DNA from: Treponema vincentii | GTDB lineage: Bacteria; Spirochaetota; Spirochaetia; Treponematales; Treponemataceae | DNA: 64,000 nucleotides | NCBI RefSeq assembly: GCF_018336815.1 | Contig: NZ_CP050497.1 | Location: 1,984,001-2,048,000, forward strand | Reading direction: 5' to 3' | In this document: positions 25,221-34,227 of the stretch, in pieces | Layout of the letters: the number at the start of each line of letters is the position of its first letter | How positions within the stretch are numbered: position 1 is the stretch's first letter | Program-made: the position numbers and the translations under genes | The notes under the pieces: generated by a model | What the model saw: only the letters and a program-made list of their open reading frames with translations | The model's database searches: none | Told to the model about the DNA's origin: nothing

Positions 25221-26390
25221 ATGTTAGTAAGGTATACTCGAAATAGTACGGATAAAAAGCTATCAAAAGCGCTTATATATACGGCAACGGAACACTCTAT
25301 CGATCCCCGTAAGGTGGACGGCGAGGCAATCCGCATCATCAACGGGTTGCACAATGCAGGCTATGAGGCTTACATTGTAGGCGGCGCTGTCAGGGATTTG
25401 CTGATCGGAAAAATACCGAAAGACTTCGATATTGCGACATCGGCAAAACCTGCCCGTATCCGTAAGATTTTTAAAAATTCTCGGCTCATCGGAAAACGAT
25501 TCCGATTGGTGCATGTTTTTTACGGTTCTAAAATATATGAGGTCTCTACCTTTCGTTCGTTGGAGGAAGGTTCCGTCGGCAACACTTTCGGTACTATCGA
25601 CGAAGATGTACGGCGCCGCGACTTCACTTTAAATGCGCTCTACTATGATCCGATAAAAAACATTATTGTCGATTATGTCGGCGGCGTAGAGGATATCCGC
25701 AAAAAGCGATTGCGTCCGATTATCAATCTTTCGCGCATTTTTGCAGAAGATCCGGTGCGAATGATCCGCGCCGTCAAATACGCGACCATCACCGGCGCTG
25801 AAATCCCGCTGCTGCTCCGCTACCGCATTCATCGCGATGCACCGCTCATTGAATATACGTCACCATCCCGTTTAACCGAGGAGATATGCAAAATCCTGAT
25901 GAGTGGTCATGCGGCGGAAATTTTTAAGCTGCTGCTGCATTACCAACTTTTTCTCTATTTACAGCCTTCAGCGTTTTCGTTTATCGAGGATTCGCCTCAT
26001 TTTTCCGAGCACTATTTCGCGAGCATGAAAGAGCTTGACGGATTAATTGCAGAACATAAGATTCAGCGGCAAGGACAGGCATTGGTATACCTCATCCGTG
26101 ATTTTTTACAGCTGATTACCGATTGGAAAGAAGAACCGCGAGCAGTTTATAAGACGGTATATGCCGAATGCCGCCATTTTGTACTACCGATGAACCCGCA
26201 ACGGACAGAGCTTGAATATGCAGTAAAATACTGCCTCAGAAAAGGGGGCTTGGACATACGGCTTACCGGTACAACAAAAGCAAAAGAAGCCTCAAAACGC
26301 CGCCCGCGCGGAGCTGCACGGCAAAATACCGCCGCAAAGCAAAAGGTCATACCTCAAAAGTCGGTTACTTTTTCGTCATCCTCAGCATAG
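25221..26390 (+). CDS. pcnB: Poly(A) polymerase / tRNA nucleotidyltransferase family protein
   Basis: About 389 residues. The class II nucleotidyltransferase head is clear: AYIVGGAVRDLLIGKIPKDFDIAT (GG and DxD), then RRDFTLNALYYDP and the helical neck (RIFAEDPVRMIRAVKYATITGAEI). A basic C-terminal tail (KEASKRRPRGAARQ) suits an RNA-binding poly(A) polymerase better than a CCA enzyme, though the two cannot be separated firmly by eye. ATG 25221 is taken; the frame is open to a TTG at 25212. No ribosome site is seen, in line with a very short leader. Confidence 0.85.
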   Translation: MLVRYTRNSTDKKLSKALIYTATEHSIDPRKVDGEAIRIINGLHNAGYEAYIVGGAVRDLLIGKIPKDFDIATSAKPARIRKIFKNSRLIGKRFRLVHVFYGSKIYEVSTFRSLEEGSVGNTFGTIDEDVRRRDFTLNALYYDPIKNIIVDYVGGVEDIRKKRLRPIINLSRIFAEDPVRMIRAVKYATITGAEIPLLLRYRIHRDAPLIEYTSPSRLTEEICKILMSGHAAEIFKLLLHYQLFLYLQPSAFSFIEDSPHFSEHYFASMKELDGLIAEHKIQRQGQALVYLIRDFLQLITDWKEEPRAVYKTVYAECRHFVLPMNPQRTELEYAVKYCLRKGGLDIRLTGTTKAKEASKRRPRGAARQNTAAKQKVIPQKSVTFSSSSA

Positions 26391-26416
26391 TTCCAACCCC
26401 ATATCTTCTCCTACTA

Positions 26417-26534
26417 GACCTATCGATAACTGCGTTTTCGAATAGGTCGACGAGTTCTAAATCGCACAAATAGCACGATTTAGAACATCGCATTTCAAGG
26501 TATCTGTTCAGAAACAGAAGTTTCCGAACAGGTT
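26417..26534. repeat. Triple-hairpin dispersed element, copy A
   Basis: Three consecutive stem-loops. HP1: GACCTAT (26417-26423) / ATAGGTC (26442-26448). HP2: GTTCTAAATCG (26454-26464) / CGATTTAGAAC (26476-26486). HP3: CTGTTC plus GAAAC (26504-26515), loop AGAA, GTTTC plus GAACAG (26520-26531). It sits between convergent pcnB and tatQM and touches the tatQM stop. Copies B (40322-40446) and C (61000-61117) share the invariant loop GCACAAATAGCA and the 16-base HP2-HP3 spacer. Confidence 0.85.
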
Positions 26535-28360
26535 TATTGAAGCAAAGCGGTAGTCAGCCACGGGATATAGGTAACCAGCAACAAAATAATACTTTGAATG
26601 CCGAGAAAGGGGAGAATATTCTTTACTATCTTGATAACCGGTTTATTGAATGTATAACTCGCAATAAACAAATCCATCCCAATCGGCGGCGTTAGAAAGC
26701 CAAGCGCCAGATTCATAAGGAAAATAACGCTGGTATGTATGGGATGAATACCGAATGATTCGGCAATTGGCATAATAAGCGGCGATACTACCAAAATTGC
26801 GGAGTAGAGATCCATAATACAGCCGACAAAAATGAGCAGTACATTCAACAGCAGCAAAAATACATATTTTGACTGTATATACGTTTGCACGATGTCCGTG
26901 AGAATTGCCGGTACATTCGCATCAATTAAATAATAAGCCAATCCCTTTGCCGCACCGATGATAATAAGAACTCCGCCTGCAACCGGAATACTCTTCAATA
27001 TAAACGCAGCAGCCGTTTTCCATGAAAAATCACGGCGGATAACAACTTCCAATACGCAGGTATAAAGCACGGTAAAAGCGGCAGTTTGAAGGAGTGAGAA
27101 AAGCCCCGAAAAATAGAGGACAATAATAAAAATCGGCAGTAACAGCTCAAAAAAACTGCCGAAGAATGCCGTTTTCAGTATAGCCCAAGAAAACGGCACA
27201 CGAGTTTTTGAACGATCCCGTATTACGCCGATAACAATCATCGACAGCGTAAGCAAGAACCCCGGAAAGATCGCCCCTTTAAATACGTCAAAGATATCAA
27301 TGGTCATAATATTGGTTACGCCGAAGATAATGATCGCCATACTGGGCGGGAAAAGGATACCAAGCGAGCCGGATGCGGTAATCAGCGATTCGGAATCATC
27401 TTTCGAATAGCTGCTTCCCGTTAAAATAACACTGATAAGCGGTCCGAGCGCTAAAATGGTTACACCCGAGGCGCCGGTAAAGGTTGTAAAAAAGGTAAGC
27501 ACGAGTACGGAGGCAATAACTACTCCGCCTCTAATCCAACCGACACTGCTGCGGACAAGTTCCATTAACCGCTTACCGGCGCTTCCTTCCGCAAGCAAAC
27601 AGCCTGCAATGGTAAAAAGCGGAATTGCCGCAATGCTCGTATCCGTTAAAATGTGATACATTTCCAGCGGAATCACATCGACATATCCGCCGCCTTGGCT
27701 GAATGCCGTATGCGTAATTCCAAGCAATACGATAAAAAGCGGTAATCCGAAAAGAGCTGCGGCAATCAGTATCAAGATGAGCGGCAACATCAACGGAGCG
27801 CTCAAAGACTGCCAAAATGAGGCGCACGCTGTAAAAAAGGGAATATCCTTCCCTAAGAACGTATAAAGAATAACGGCAATCGAACCGCAGCTGATAAACA
27901 AACCGCCGAAAAGTCCTACCAAAGAGGATACAAGTGAATCACGCTTTTTAAAACATAAAAAGAGCTGGGCAAAAAACATCAACGGCAGTGCGCCAAAGAT
28001 AAACCGTACCGGCACTCCCCATAAAAGATCGGAAGGGTCTATTACGACTAAGATATTCGGGAAACAGGCAAAAAAAATTGCTGTAAGGACAGCTGTCGTT
28101 ATACCGTTATTGACTTGACTGACGACGGTTTTCAGCCGATCGGATAATTTAAGGTTAAAAACCTCGATATTCAACTGTTTGTGATCTGCGCTGGTAATCA
28201 TTCCTGCAAAACACGCAAAAATAAAAACAGCATGAATGATCAGCCGTTCCCCGTCCAATATCGGAACACCGCCGATGTCGCTGATGAAAAAAAACACCAT
28301 CGGCAGTATAACTAATATACCGATCAAAAAAAGTACAAATACGTTGACAAGCTTTCTCAT
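26534..28360 (-). CDS. TRAP transporter fused DctQ-DctM permease (TatQM type)
   Basis: 608 residues, almost wholly hydrophobic. The first 170 or so form the small four-helix DctQ part, joined to a 12-helix DctM large permease. Family landmarks include LTFFTTFTGASGVTILALGPL, GSLGILFPPSMAIIIFGV, VGCIMDLYSAILVVSPLI and LGFLTPPIGMDLF. It is driven by an ion gradient and takes substrate from the periplasmic TatP next door. The gene order tatT-tatP-tatQM matches the tetratricopeptide-repeat-associated TRAP (TPAT) transporters of Treponema. The substrate is not evident; hydrophobic ligands have been proposed for this class. Confidence 0.9.
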   Translation of the reverse strand: MRKLVNVFVLFLIGILVILPMVFFFISDIGGVPILDGERLIIHAVFIFACFAGMITSADHKQLNIEVFNLKLSDRLKTVVSQVNNGITTAVLTAIFFACFPNILVVIDPSDLLWGVPVRFIFGALPLMFFAQLFLCFKKRDSLVSSLVGLFGGLFISCGSIAVILYTFLGKDIPFFTACASFWQSLSAPLMLPLILILIAAALFGLPLFIVLLGITHTAFSQGGGYVDVIPLEMYHILTDTSIAAIPLFTIAGCLLAEGSAGKRLMELVRSSVGWIRGGVVIASVLVLTFFTTFTGASGVTILALGPLISVILTGSSYSKDDSESLITASGSLGILFPPSMAIIIFGVTNIMTIDIFDVFKGAIFPGFLLTLSMIVIGVIRDRSKTRVPFSWAILKTAFFGSFFELLLPIFIIVLYFSGLFSLLQTAAFTVLYTCVLEVVIRRDFSWKTAAAFILKSIPVAGGVLIIIGAAKGLAYYLIDANVPAILTDIVQTYIQSKYVFLLLLNVLLIFVGCIMDLYSAILVVSPLIMPIAESFGIHPIHTSVIFLMNLALGFLTPPIGMDLFIASYTFNKPVIKIVKNILPFLGIQSIILLLVTYIPWLTTALLQ

Positions 28361-28375
28361 ATCGTTATCGTACGG

Positions 28376-29408
28376 TTATTTACGCATCGGAGCAACGAGT
28401 TTTTGAATATTTTGATACATATCCATATCAAAAGCATTCGGAAAAGCCCGATGAATATCATTAATATTCATACCAAATTCTTCTTCCCATTTTTTAAGCT
28501 CTTCTTTAGAAAGGCGAATCATCGTAACACCAGCAGTTTCCATTTTACGTACGCAATCGGCATCCGAATCATCAAGTGCCTCATTGAGTCGCTTACGGGC
28601 TTTATCCATTGCTTCCTTCATAGCGGCATGATACTTTTTAGGAATTTTTTCCCATGAAGCTTTTGAAATAACGAAACCGGCCATAATGGGGCACAGTTTT
28701 GTATCAAGCGCATAGCTGATATCCTTGTAATACCCTGTTGCATACGTCAAAAGATGTACGGCAAAAAAGCCGCTGATGCCATTTTTACTTTTTAGCATTT
28801 GAGAGAATTTTTGAGCAGGAACATCAGTTACATTAAAACCGCTCAGTTTAAAACTGTCACTCAAAATAGGGCTATCCAAACCGGCAACTGCTAATTTTAT
28901 TTTCTTTAATTCTCCGAGCGTTTTATAGGGTTCCTTCGTATAAAAAGAGAGCCACCCGACATTCGACCATGCAATCAACTCATAACCGGCCGCATTAATT
29001 TTTGATTCGATTTTATTGCCATATACGCTGAGCGCTTTGTCGAGTTCTTGCTGATTTTGAAGCAAAAAAGGCAATGCAAGCGTATAGATATAAGCGTCGG
29101 GTACCAATTCATGTAAACCGATCATCGTAAATATTGCCCCATCGAGCGGAGCTTGCTGTCCCGGACGCGCAGCTTTGAGTTTTTGAATACCCGCTTTTTC
29201 CCCACCGAGGGTTGTCATATTATAGATTTTTACCGTTACCTGCCCGTCGGTAATACGATTCCATTCCTCTGCAACTTTTTTTAAGCTCAATGTCCCACGG
29301 AGAACGCGACGGAGCAACGGTTGCTATCTTTAACACGATTGATTCAGCGCCAGCAAGAGCCGTTGAAGCAATAAATAGGGCAGCACATAGTGTCAAAAAT
29401 TTTCTCAC
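28376..29408 (-). CDS. TRAP substrate-binding protein TatP (DctP family), frameshifted at A7
   Basis: GTG start 29408 behind AAGGAGAA. A signal peptide (MRKFLTLCAALFIASTALAGA) leads into KIATVAPSRSPWDIELKK. There a seven-base homopolymer (29276-29282) shifts the frame. With one base fewer it reads KKVAEEWNRITDGQVTVKIYNMTTLGGE and continues to the stop at 28376, giving 343 residues, a normal DctP length. Later landmarks are LSFYTKEPYKTLGELKKIKLAV and GISGFFAVHLLTYATGYYKD. It is the periplasmic ligand receptor for TatQM, ending 15 bases before it. As given the protein would be truncated; a sequencing indel is the simplest explanation. Confidence 0.86.
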
Positions 29409-29425
29409 AGTATCTTCTCCTTAAT

Positions 29426-29453
29426 ATAACTGATACACAATAACTGATACACA
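29426..29453. repeat. Two tandem 14-bp repeats between tatT and tatP
   Basis: ATAACTGATACACA occurs twice head-to-tail (29426-29439 and 29440-29453), filling most of the tatT-tatP gap just upstream of the tatP ribosome site. It could vary in copy number by slippage and change the spacing. Confidence 0.6.
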
Positions 29454-29459
29454 GGTAAA

Positions 29460-30431
29460 TTAATCGCCTAGGAAATAATCACCTTTTATCTTTTGCAGCC
29501 ATCGAGCTTTTTCTTGGCTGATGGCAATGGTGAGTTTATTATTCGGCTGGGTTGCCGGATCAATTTCCAATGCTTTGCGTAAGGCTTCGTCGAAGCCGAC
29601 ACTGTCTTGTGCCGGAATACAAAAAGACTGCGCATAGAGAACATACACCGACGGTCGCTGCCCGCCGCTCAACTCCAACACTTTTCGATATGCGTCTTCC
29701 GCCCTATCCGCACCGCCACCCAAAGACTCCGGAGCCGCAGCATAGAAGGCTGCAAGCGCTTCCCAAACAGCGCCGTCGTTAAATGCAGAATACAGGTCTG
29801 CCGCCCGCTCAAGCATTGCTACGGCTCCCGGAACGGCAGCAAGTACATCAGTATCCATCGGATCAAGCGAAAATGCTCCGAGGATACCACAACCTGCCCA
29901 ATAAAGCGATTCAGCATCAGCGACTCTACAGCGAGCAAGAAAAGCGGCGCCTGTATCTTCCGTATAATGAGCCATTGCTTCGGCAAAGCCTTTATAAGCG
30001 CTGTCGAGCGATTGCATCACGTAATCAGCCCCACGGAGATAAAATTTTTTTGCTCGTAAATATTCAAGATTTTTCTTTTGAAACTGCGTCTCGGGGATGT
30101 AATCGGCAGGCGTTTGGACGAAAGCGTTCGCATACATAACATAGAGGGAACCGGACATAATAGCCAAGCCGCGGTGTTTAGGATTGCTGAGGTGCAATAT
30201 TTCATACGTTTTTAATACCGTCGGAAACACTTCTGAGACCAACTTTATATCATCTTCGCCGGTAAGCGCGGCGGCCGCATCAATCCCGCCCGAAGCCTCA
30301 GTTTTCGGTGCGGGGAAAGGGGCGAGCGTATTCGCGATGCCATTAAATGCTATATGTTTAATGGAGCAACCACTCACGAGCAGAAACATTGCCGCTACAT
30401 AAATATATATTTTTTTTAGAGTTACAGTCAT
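29460..30431 (-). CDS. TatT, TPR lipoprotein of a TRAP transporter
   Basis: 323 residues from ATG 30431, chosen for the AGAGGA ribosome site 8 bases upstream and because it starts a lipoprotein signal (VAAMFLLVSGCS, lipobox Cys about residue 22). The body is all-helical with TPR-like repeats (LRGADYVMQSLDSAYKGFAEAM, AVAMLERAADLYSAF, AEDAYRKVLELSGGQRP, FDEALRKALEIDP). In T. pallidum the corresponding protein forms a trimer that binds TatP and is thought to hand over hydrophobic ligand. The role here is by homology and gene order. Confidence 0.85.
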   Translation of the reverse strand: MTVTLKKIYIYVAAMFLLVSGCSIKHIAFNGIANTLAPFPAPKTEASGGIDAAAALTGEDDIKLVSEVFPTVLKTYEILHLSNPKHRGLAIMSGSLYVMYANAFVQTPADYIPETQFQKKNLEYLRAKKFYLRGADYVMQSLDSAYKGFAEAMAHYTEDTGAAFLARCRVADAESLYWAGCGILGAFSLDPMDTDVLAAVPGAVAMLERAADLYSAFNDGAVWEALAAFYAAAPESLGGGADRAEDAYRKVLELSGGQRPSVYVLYAQSFCIPAQDSVGFDEALRKALEIDPATQPNNKLTIAISQEKARWLQKIKGDYFLGD

Positions 30432-30457
30432 AAATGGAGTCCTCTTTGTTATTGGTA

Positions 30458-30712
30458 CTAAACGGTGAATTCTTTTTGCCATTGATGAATAAAGGCTTCA
30501 TAAGCGGCGATTGTTGCGGACAGTACGATTTGCTGCACGGAACTCCGCCCTTCGGCGTTGTTCCCATCCAAAACATAGAGCGAATCGAGGATACCTTGTA
30601 TATCATCGACGGTGCAACTTGCATCGGCAGCTCTCCGCCTGACAAGAAGACGGGTCTCATCATCGAAAACCTCTTGATATTTTTTATCTTCCCAGTCAAC
30701 ACTCTCGGACAT
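30458..30712 (-). CDS. Small conserved-type protein heading the tat operon, function unknown
   Basis: 84 residues from ATG 30712 (MSESVDWEDKKYQEVF...), mostly helical, with no signal peptide or membrane segment. A longer frame from TTG 30751 would run through the promoter, so I reject that start. No ribosome site precedes 30712, and the -10 hexamer lies 10 bases upstream, giving a transcript with almost no leader. Its stop is 27 bases before tatT. A small hypothetical gene also sits beside tatT in T. pallidum. No function can be assigned. Confidence 0.65.
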   Translation of the reverse strand: MSESVDWEDKKYQEVFDDETRLLVRRRAADASCTVDDIQGILDSLYVLDGNNAEGRSSVQQIVLSATIAAYEAFIHQWQKEFTV

Positions 30713-30722
30713 AATAAAATTG

Positions 30723-30751
30723 ATTATAGAATTTTTTATCGTTGAATGCAA
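30723..30751 (-). promoter_or_regulatory. Promoter of the tat operon, predicted leaderless
   Basis: Minus strand TTGCAT (30751-30746), 17-base spacer, perfect TATAAT (30728-30723), then 10 bases to ATG 30712. The transcription start should fall within about 3 bases of the start codon. Confidence 0.7.
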
Positions 30752-30812
30752 TATGATAACAAGAGCAAAACCTCTTGCAATTTATATAATTGATAAAGGG
30801 GGCGGCGTGATA

Positions 30813-30841
30813 TTGCAAAATCCGAGCCGATGCGTTATACT
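30813..30841 (+). promoter_or_regulatory. Promoter of the comFB-adk-mnmE run
   Basis: TTGCAA (30813-30818), 17-base spacer, TATACT (30836-30841), followed by a conventional leader with AGGAG before ATG 30863. Confidence 0.7.
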
Positions 30842-30862
30842 GGTCCGGTAGGAGTTTTTGTA

Positions 30863-31552
30863 ATGACAATACATAACCTTATGGAAGATTTCGTATACAA
30901 CGAAGTGAATAAAGTTTTTGATGCTGCAAAAGATAAGAATGAACCATGGTTCACGTGTAATTGTATGCAGTGCCGTTTGGATACGGTTTGTTTTGTTTTA
31001 AACCGAATTAAACCGCGGTATACGGCTTCCGGTAGAGGTATGGCTCATTTTTTGCAAATTGATCAGTCGGAAAAAGATCAGCTTCTTGCCGATATTTCAA
31101 CATTGGCGTTTAAAGGTATGAAAACCGTTCTTAGCACAAAACGTTCCCATACGTCTTCTGAACAAGTATTACCTTCCGGTTATGTATTTAATTTCCCTAC
31201 CATCACGGGGCGTGTTTTGGACGGTCAAACCTTTTCTCCCGTTTCCGATCTACCCGTTGCTTTATATTTGGAAGACTCCTTGGTCGCTCAGATGAATCAT
31301 CTCTGGGATAATCCATATACCATTTCTCATAAAACGCCCGGCACCTATACGTTTTGGCCGTTTCCCGTACTTGCATCGTCGTTAGGCGAAAAACGGATTT
31401 TTAATTTCTATATTCACGCTGATAGGGAAGGATACGACCCTATTCACTACCATTTTAAACTCGGTTTGGTGAGCGATTTAAGTGTAAAACGGGAACTTGA
31501 TGCGGAAAGCTGCCATAATTTACCCGACTTATATCTTTTCAGTAGGGGATAA
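30863..31552 (+). CDS. ComFB-family protein with C-terminal extension
   Basis: 229 residues from ATG 30863 (AGGAG 8 bases upstream). The first 90 or so are a ComFB domain: IHNLMEDFVYNEVNKVFDAA, the cysteine cluster WFTCNCMQCRLDTVCFVLNRIKPRY, and ISTLAFKGM. ComFB proteins bind cyclic dinucleotides in cyanobacteria and some other bacteria. The C-terminal 120 residues (TITGRVLDGQTFSPVSDLPVALYL ... HKTPGTYTFWPFP) look like a beta-rich, carboxypeptidase-regulatory-like domain and are not part of ordinary ComFB. It lies 22 bases before adk. The pairing suggests a nucleotide-sensing role, but this is inference. Confidence 0.75.
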   Translation: MTIHNLMEDFVYNEVNKVFDAAKDKNEPWFTCNCMQCRLDTVCFVLNRIKPRYTASGRGMAHFLQIDQSEKDQLLADISTLAFKGMKTVLSTKRSHTSSEQVLPSGYVFNFPTITGRVLDGQTFSPVSDLPVALYLEDSLVAQMNHLWDNPYTISHKTPGTYTFWPFPVLASSLGEKRIFNFYIHADREGYDPIHYHFKLGLVSDLSVKRELDAESCHNLPDLYLFSRG

Positions 31553-31574
31553 AAACTTCAGCTAGAGGTTATAT

Positions 31575-32210
31575 ATGAAATTGGTGTTTTTAGGCCCTCC
31601 GGGAGCGGGAAAGGGTACGTTGGCGTCGGAGGCTGCAAAATATTACGGAATACCTCATATTTCGACGGGTTCGATGTTTCGTACTGCCATAAAAGAACAT
31701 ACTTCACTCGGACAAAAAATTCAAAAGATTATCGATTCCGGTTCGCTTGTTGATGATGAAACAACTGCTGCTCTGGTAAAAGAGCGATTGGCTCAACCTG
31801 ATGCGCAAAACGGTTTTATCTTAGACGGATTTCCGCGGACAATCGCACAAGCGGAAATATTGGAAGTTTTTTGCAGCCTTGATGCCGTTATCAATTTTGA
31901 TATTTCAGATAAAGCAGTGATAAAGCGGCTGTCGGGCAGGCGCTTGTGTCCCTCGTGCGGTAAGAATTTCCACATTGAGTTTATGAAACCGCAGGTTGAA
32001 GGAATTTGCGATAACTGCCGTGGTGTATTGGTTATCCGCGAGGATGATAAAATAGAGGCAATTGTCAAGCGACTTGAAACTTACCGTGAGCAAACCTTTC
32101 CTTTAATAGAGTTTTATCAAAATAAAAAACTGCTCATAACCTTGGATGCGCAGCCTGCTCCGGCGGTTATTTTGGAGAACTTTATTAATCTCTTTTCCGG
32201 CAAACACTAA
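31575..32210 (+). CDS. adk: Adenylate kinase
   Basis: 211 residues converting AMP and ATP to two ADP. P-loop GPPGAGKGT at the start, AMP-binding HISTGSMFR, hinge ILDGFPRT, and a long LID with a four-cysteine zinc site (CPSCG ... CDNC), the zinc-binding form. Ribosome site GAGG lies upstream of the ATG. Co-directional with comFB and mnmE. Confidence 0.96.
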   Translation: MKLVFLGPPGAGKGTLASEAAKYYGIPHISTGSMFRTAIKEHTSLGQKIQKIIDSGSLVDDETTAALVKERLAQPDAQNGFILDGFPRTIAQAEILEVFCSLDAVINFDISDKAVIKRLSGRRLCPSCGKNFHIEFMKPQVEGICDNCRGVLVIREDDKIEAIVKRLETYREQTFPLIEFYQNKKLLITLDAQPAPAVILENFINLFSGKH

Positions 32211-32243
32211 AGACTGTTACCCTGCCCATAAGGATACGACTGC

Positions 32244-33615
32244 TTGAATTACACACTCGATGATGAAATTGCCGCTATTGCAACGGCATTGGCTCCTGCA
32301 GCGCTCGGTATTGTGCGGACTTCGGGGGCACGAAGTCTTGAGCTTATCTCCCGTTTTTTTTCCCGTCCTCATGCCTTGCTGCAGGCGCAGGGGCATACGC
32401 TTGTGTACGGCTGGATACACGATGCAGGTATAAAAGTCGATGAGGTTGTTCTCTGTGTGTACCGTGCTCCGAAAAGCAATACCGGTGAAAATGCCGTTGA
32501 AATTCTCTGCCACGGCGGGCCGGGTATCGTAAAAGCAATTTATCGGCTTTGTATCAAAAACGGATTTCGTCCTGCGGAGCGCGGGGAGTTTACTTTTCGC
32601 TCGTTTATACACGGCAAAACGGATTTAACCCGCGCGGAAGCGGTGCGGGAAATTATCGATTCAAAAACAAGTACGGCGCAGCAAAAGGCTGCCGGACGGC
32701 TTTCCGGTAGCGTATTTCGAGAAATAGAAACAATCACAACGGATTTAATGACGGCGCTTGCCGCGCTTGAAGTGGGTATCGAATATCCCGAAGATGAGGA
32801 AACCATTGCGGATAGTTTTGACGAAGCGCTTCTGAAAAAGCCGCTTTCGGCATTGCAGCAGCTCGCCGCTTCGTGGCAGACGGAAAAAAATATATCAGGC
32901 AGGGGTGCGCCTCGTGCTTGCAGGCAAAACAAATGCAGGCAAGTCTTCACTTTTTAATGCGCTGTTAAAAGAAGACCGCGCGATTGTGTCTGATATTCAC
33001 GGCACAACGCGGGATTGGCTTGAAGCGGAACTCGATTTTAAAGGTATTCCCGCACATATTTTCGATACTGCCGGTCTCCGCGCTACGGAAGACACAATCG
33101 AAGCGATAGGGGTGCAGCGCAGCGTTGAACTGGCATCGGCAGCCGACATTGTGCTGTATTTGATTGATGGGACAAAGCCGCCGGTAGAAGAGGATAGTGC
33201 GTTTATTGAACGGAGTACCGTACCGCTGATTATCGTGCAAACCAAGGCGGATAAGGGGCGAACGGAAGCTCTACCGGCGGTTTTGCAGCGGTATCCCGCC
33301 GTGAGCTTGAGCTCAAAAACGGGCGCCGGTCTCGATATACTGATTGATACGGTTGTCGCTCTGGTTACGGCGGATACCGCACTGCCGATGCAGGACGCGG
33401 GTGTTTCGCTCGGGACGGAGCGGCAAAAGGAAGCGGTAACCGCCGCGCTTGAAGCCGTAGAGTACGCGCTTGAAGCAGGACGCAGCGGGTACCCGCTTGA
33501 TGCTGTCATTCAGGATGTGGAAGAAGCGGTACATGCGCTCGGAAGCGTTACCGGTGAAGTGCGCTCCGACGATATTCTGGATAAAATATTTTCAGGCTTT
33601 TGTGTCGGCAAGTGA
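32244..33615 (+). CDS. mnmE: tRNA modification GTPase MnmE, frameshifted at A7
   Basis: TTG start behind AAGGA. The N-terminal formyl-THF-binding domain (DDEIAAIATALAPAALGIVRTSG, ENAVEILCHGGPGIVKAI, PAERGEFTFRSFIHGKTDLTRAEA) is in the first frame. At a seven-A run (32884-32890) the frame shifts. With one A fewer it reads EKIYQAGVRLVLAGKTNAGKSSLFN (G1) and runs through TTRDWLEAEL, DTAGLR (G3) and the C-terminal FCVGK motif to 33615. The restored length of 456 residues is normal. MnmE with MnmG modifies U34 of tRNAs; its partner enzyme MnmA is also in this window. A sequencing indel is likely. Confidence 0.9.
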
Positions 33616-33700
33616 GAAGGAAGTTTACAATTTTACAAAATCCGTCTTAAATGGTATTTCTTTGGCAATAGAGCTTGAACAAAAACAGACGATTAAAACG

Positions 33701-34111
33701 ATGTCCAAAGGAATGATCGAAAAGATGAATTTAACGATCACTTTCTCGCGGGCGGCAAAGCTGTTCGGCTCTTTAGTGTCATTCATATTTGTCGGAAACG
33801 TTGCGCTTGCCGTTCAAACAATAATGCGTTCCTTTAATATTAAACGGATGCGAGGGCTGTGGATCGCAGGCTTTATCCTTATCTTTACCGGTGCGGTCTT
33901 TTTTACCGGAAGAATTGAGGCAATGGCCGGAAGGGCGTTTAGCGTCTATTGTCCCGTTACCGTATATGGTATAGAGTATTCAGCGCAGATTGCGTCATAC
34001 CCAAGTATGGTTGTAAATATTCCTATTGTTTCGACGCTTATTTCCCTTGGAGTCGGTATTGCATGCTTTTTTACTTCGGCATGGCTCTTAAAACGAAAGG
34101 TTGAGGTATAA
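33701..34111 (+). CDS. Small membrane protein of unknown function
   Basis: About 136 residues from ATG 33701 (ATGs at 33713 and 33725 are also possible; no clear ribosome site decides). Three hydrophobic stretches are visible: LFGSLVSFIFVGNVALAV, LWIAGFILIFTGAVFFTG and IPIVSTLISLGVGIACFFTSAWLL. Between helices 2 and 3 lies an extracytoplasmic loop (RAFSVYCPVTVYGIEYSAQIASYPSM). The open frame extends back into mnmE but that part is a shadow. No family recognised. Confidence 0.55.
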   Translation: MSKGMIEKMNLTITFSRAAKLFGSLVSFIFVGNVALAVQTIMRSFNIKRMRGLWIAGFILIFTGAVFFTGRIEAMAGRAFSVYCPVTVYGIEYSAQIASYPSMVVNIPIVSTLISLGVGIACFFTSAWLLKRKVEV

Positions 34112-34177
34112 AGAAAACGGGAATGCCGAAAAAGTACCCACCTTTTGAGACATCCCCACGGTATCTCTCTTTCAGAC

Positions 34178-34207
34178 TTGACACTACATATTGAGAATCA
34201 TTATTAT
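34178..34207 (+). promoter_or_regulatory. Promoter of the selenoprotein lipoprotein gene
   Basis: TTGACA (34178-34183), 18-base spacer, TATTAT (34202-34207). The spacer and -10 include TGAGAATCATTATT (34192-34205), which resembles half of a Fur-type box. Leader of about 14 bases with AGAGGAG before the ATG. Confidence 0.65.
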
Positions 34208-34227
34208 ATTTGACGAGAGGAGTAATG

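Noticed and set aside
33470-33700. N-terminal extension of the small membrane protein into mnmE
   Set aside because: It is read in a second frame of the conserved MnmE C-terminal region and has no ribosome site.
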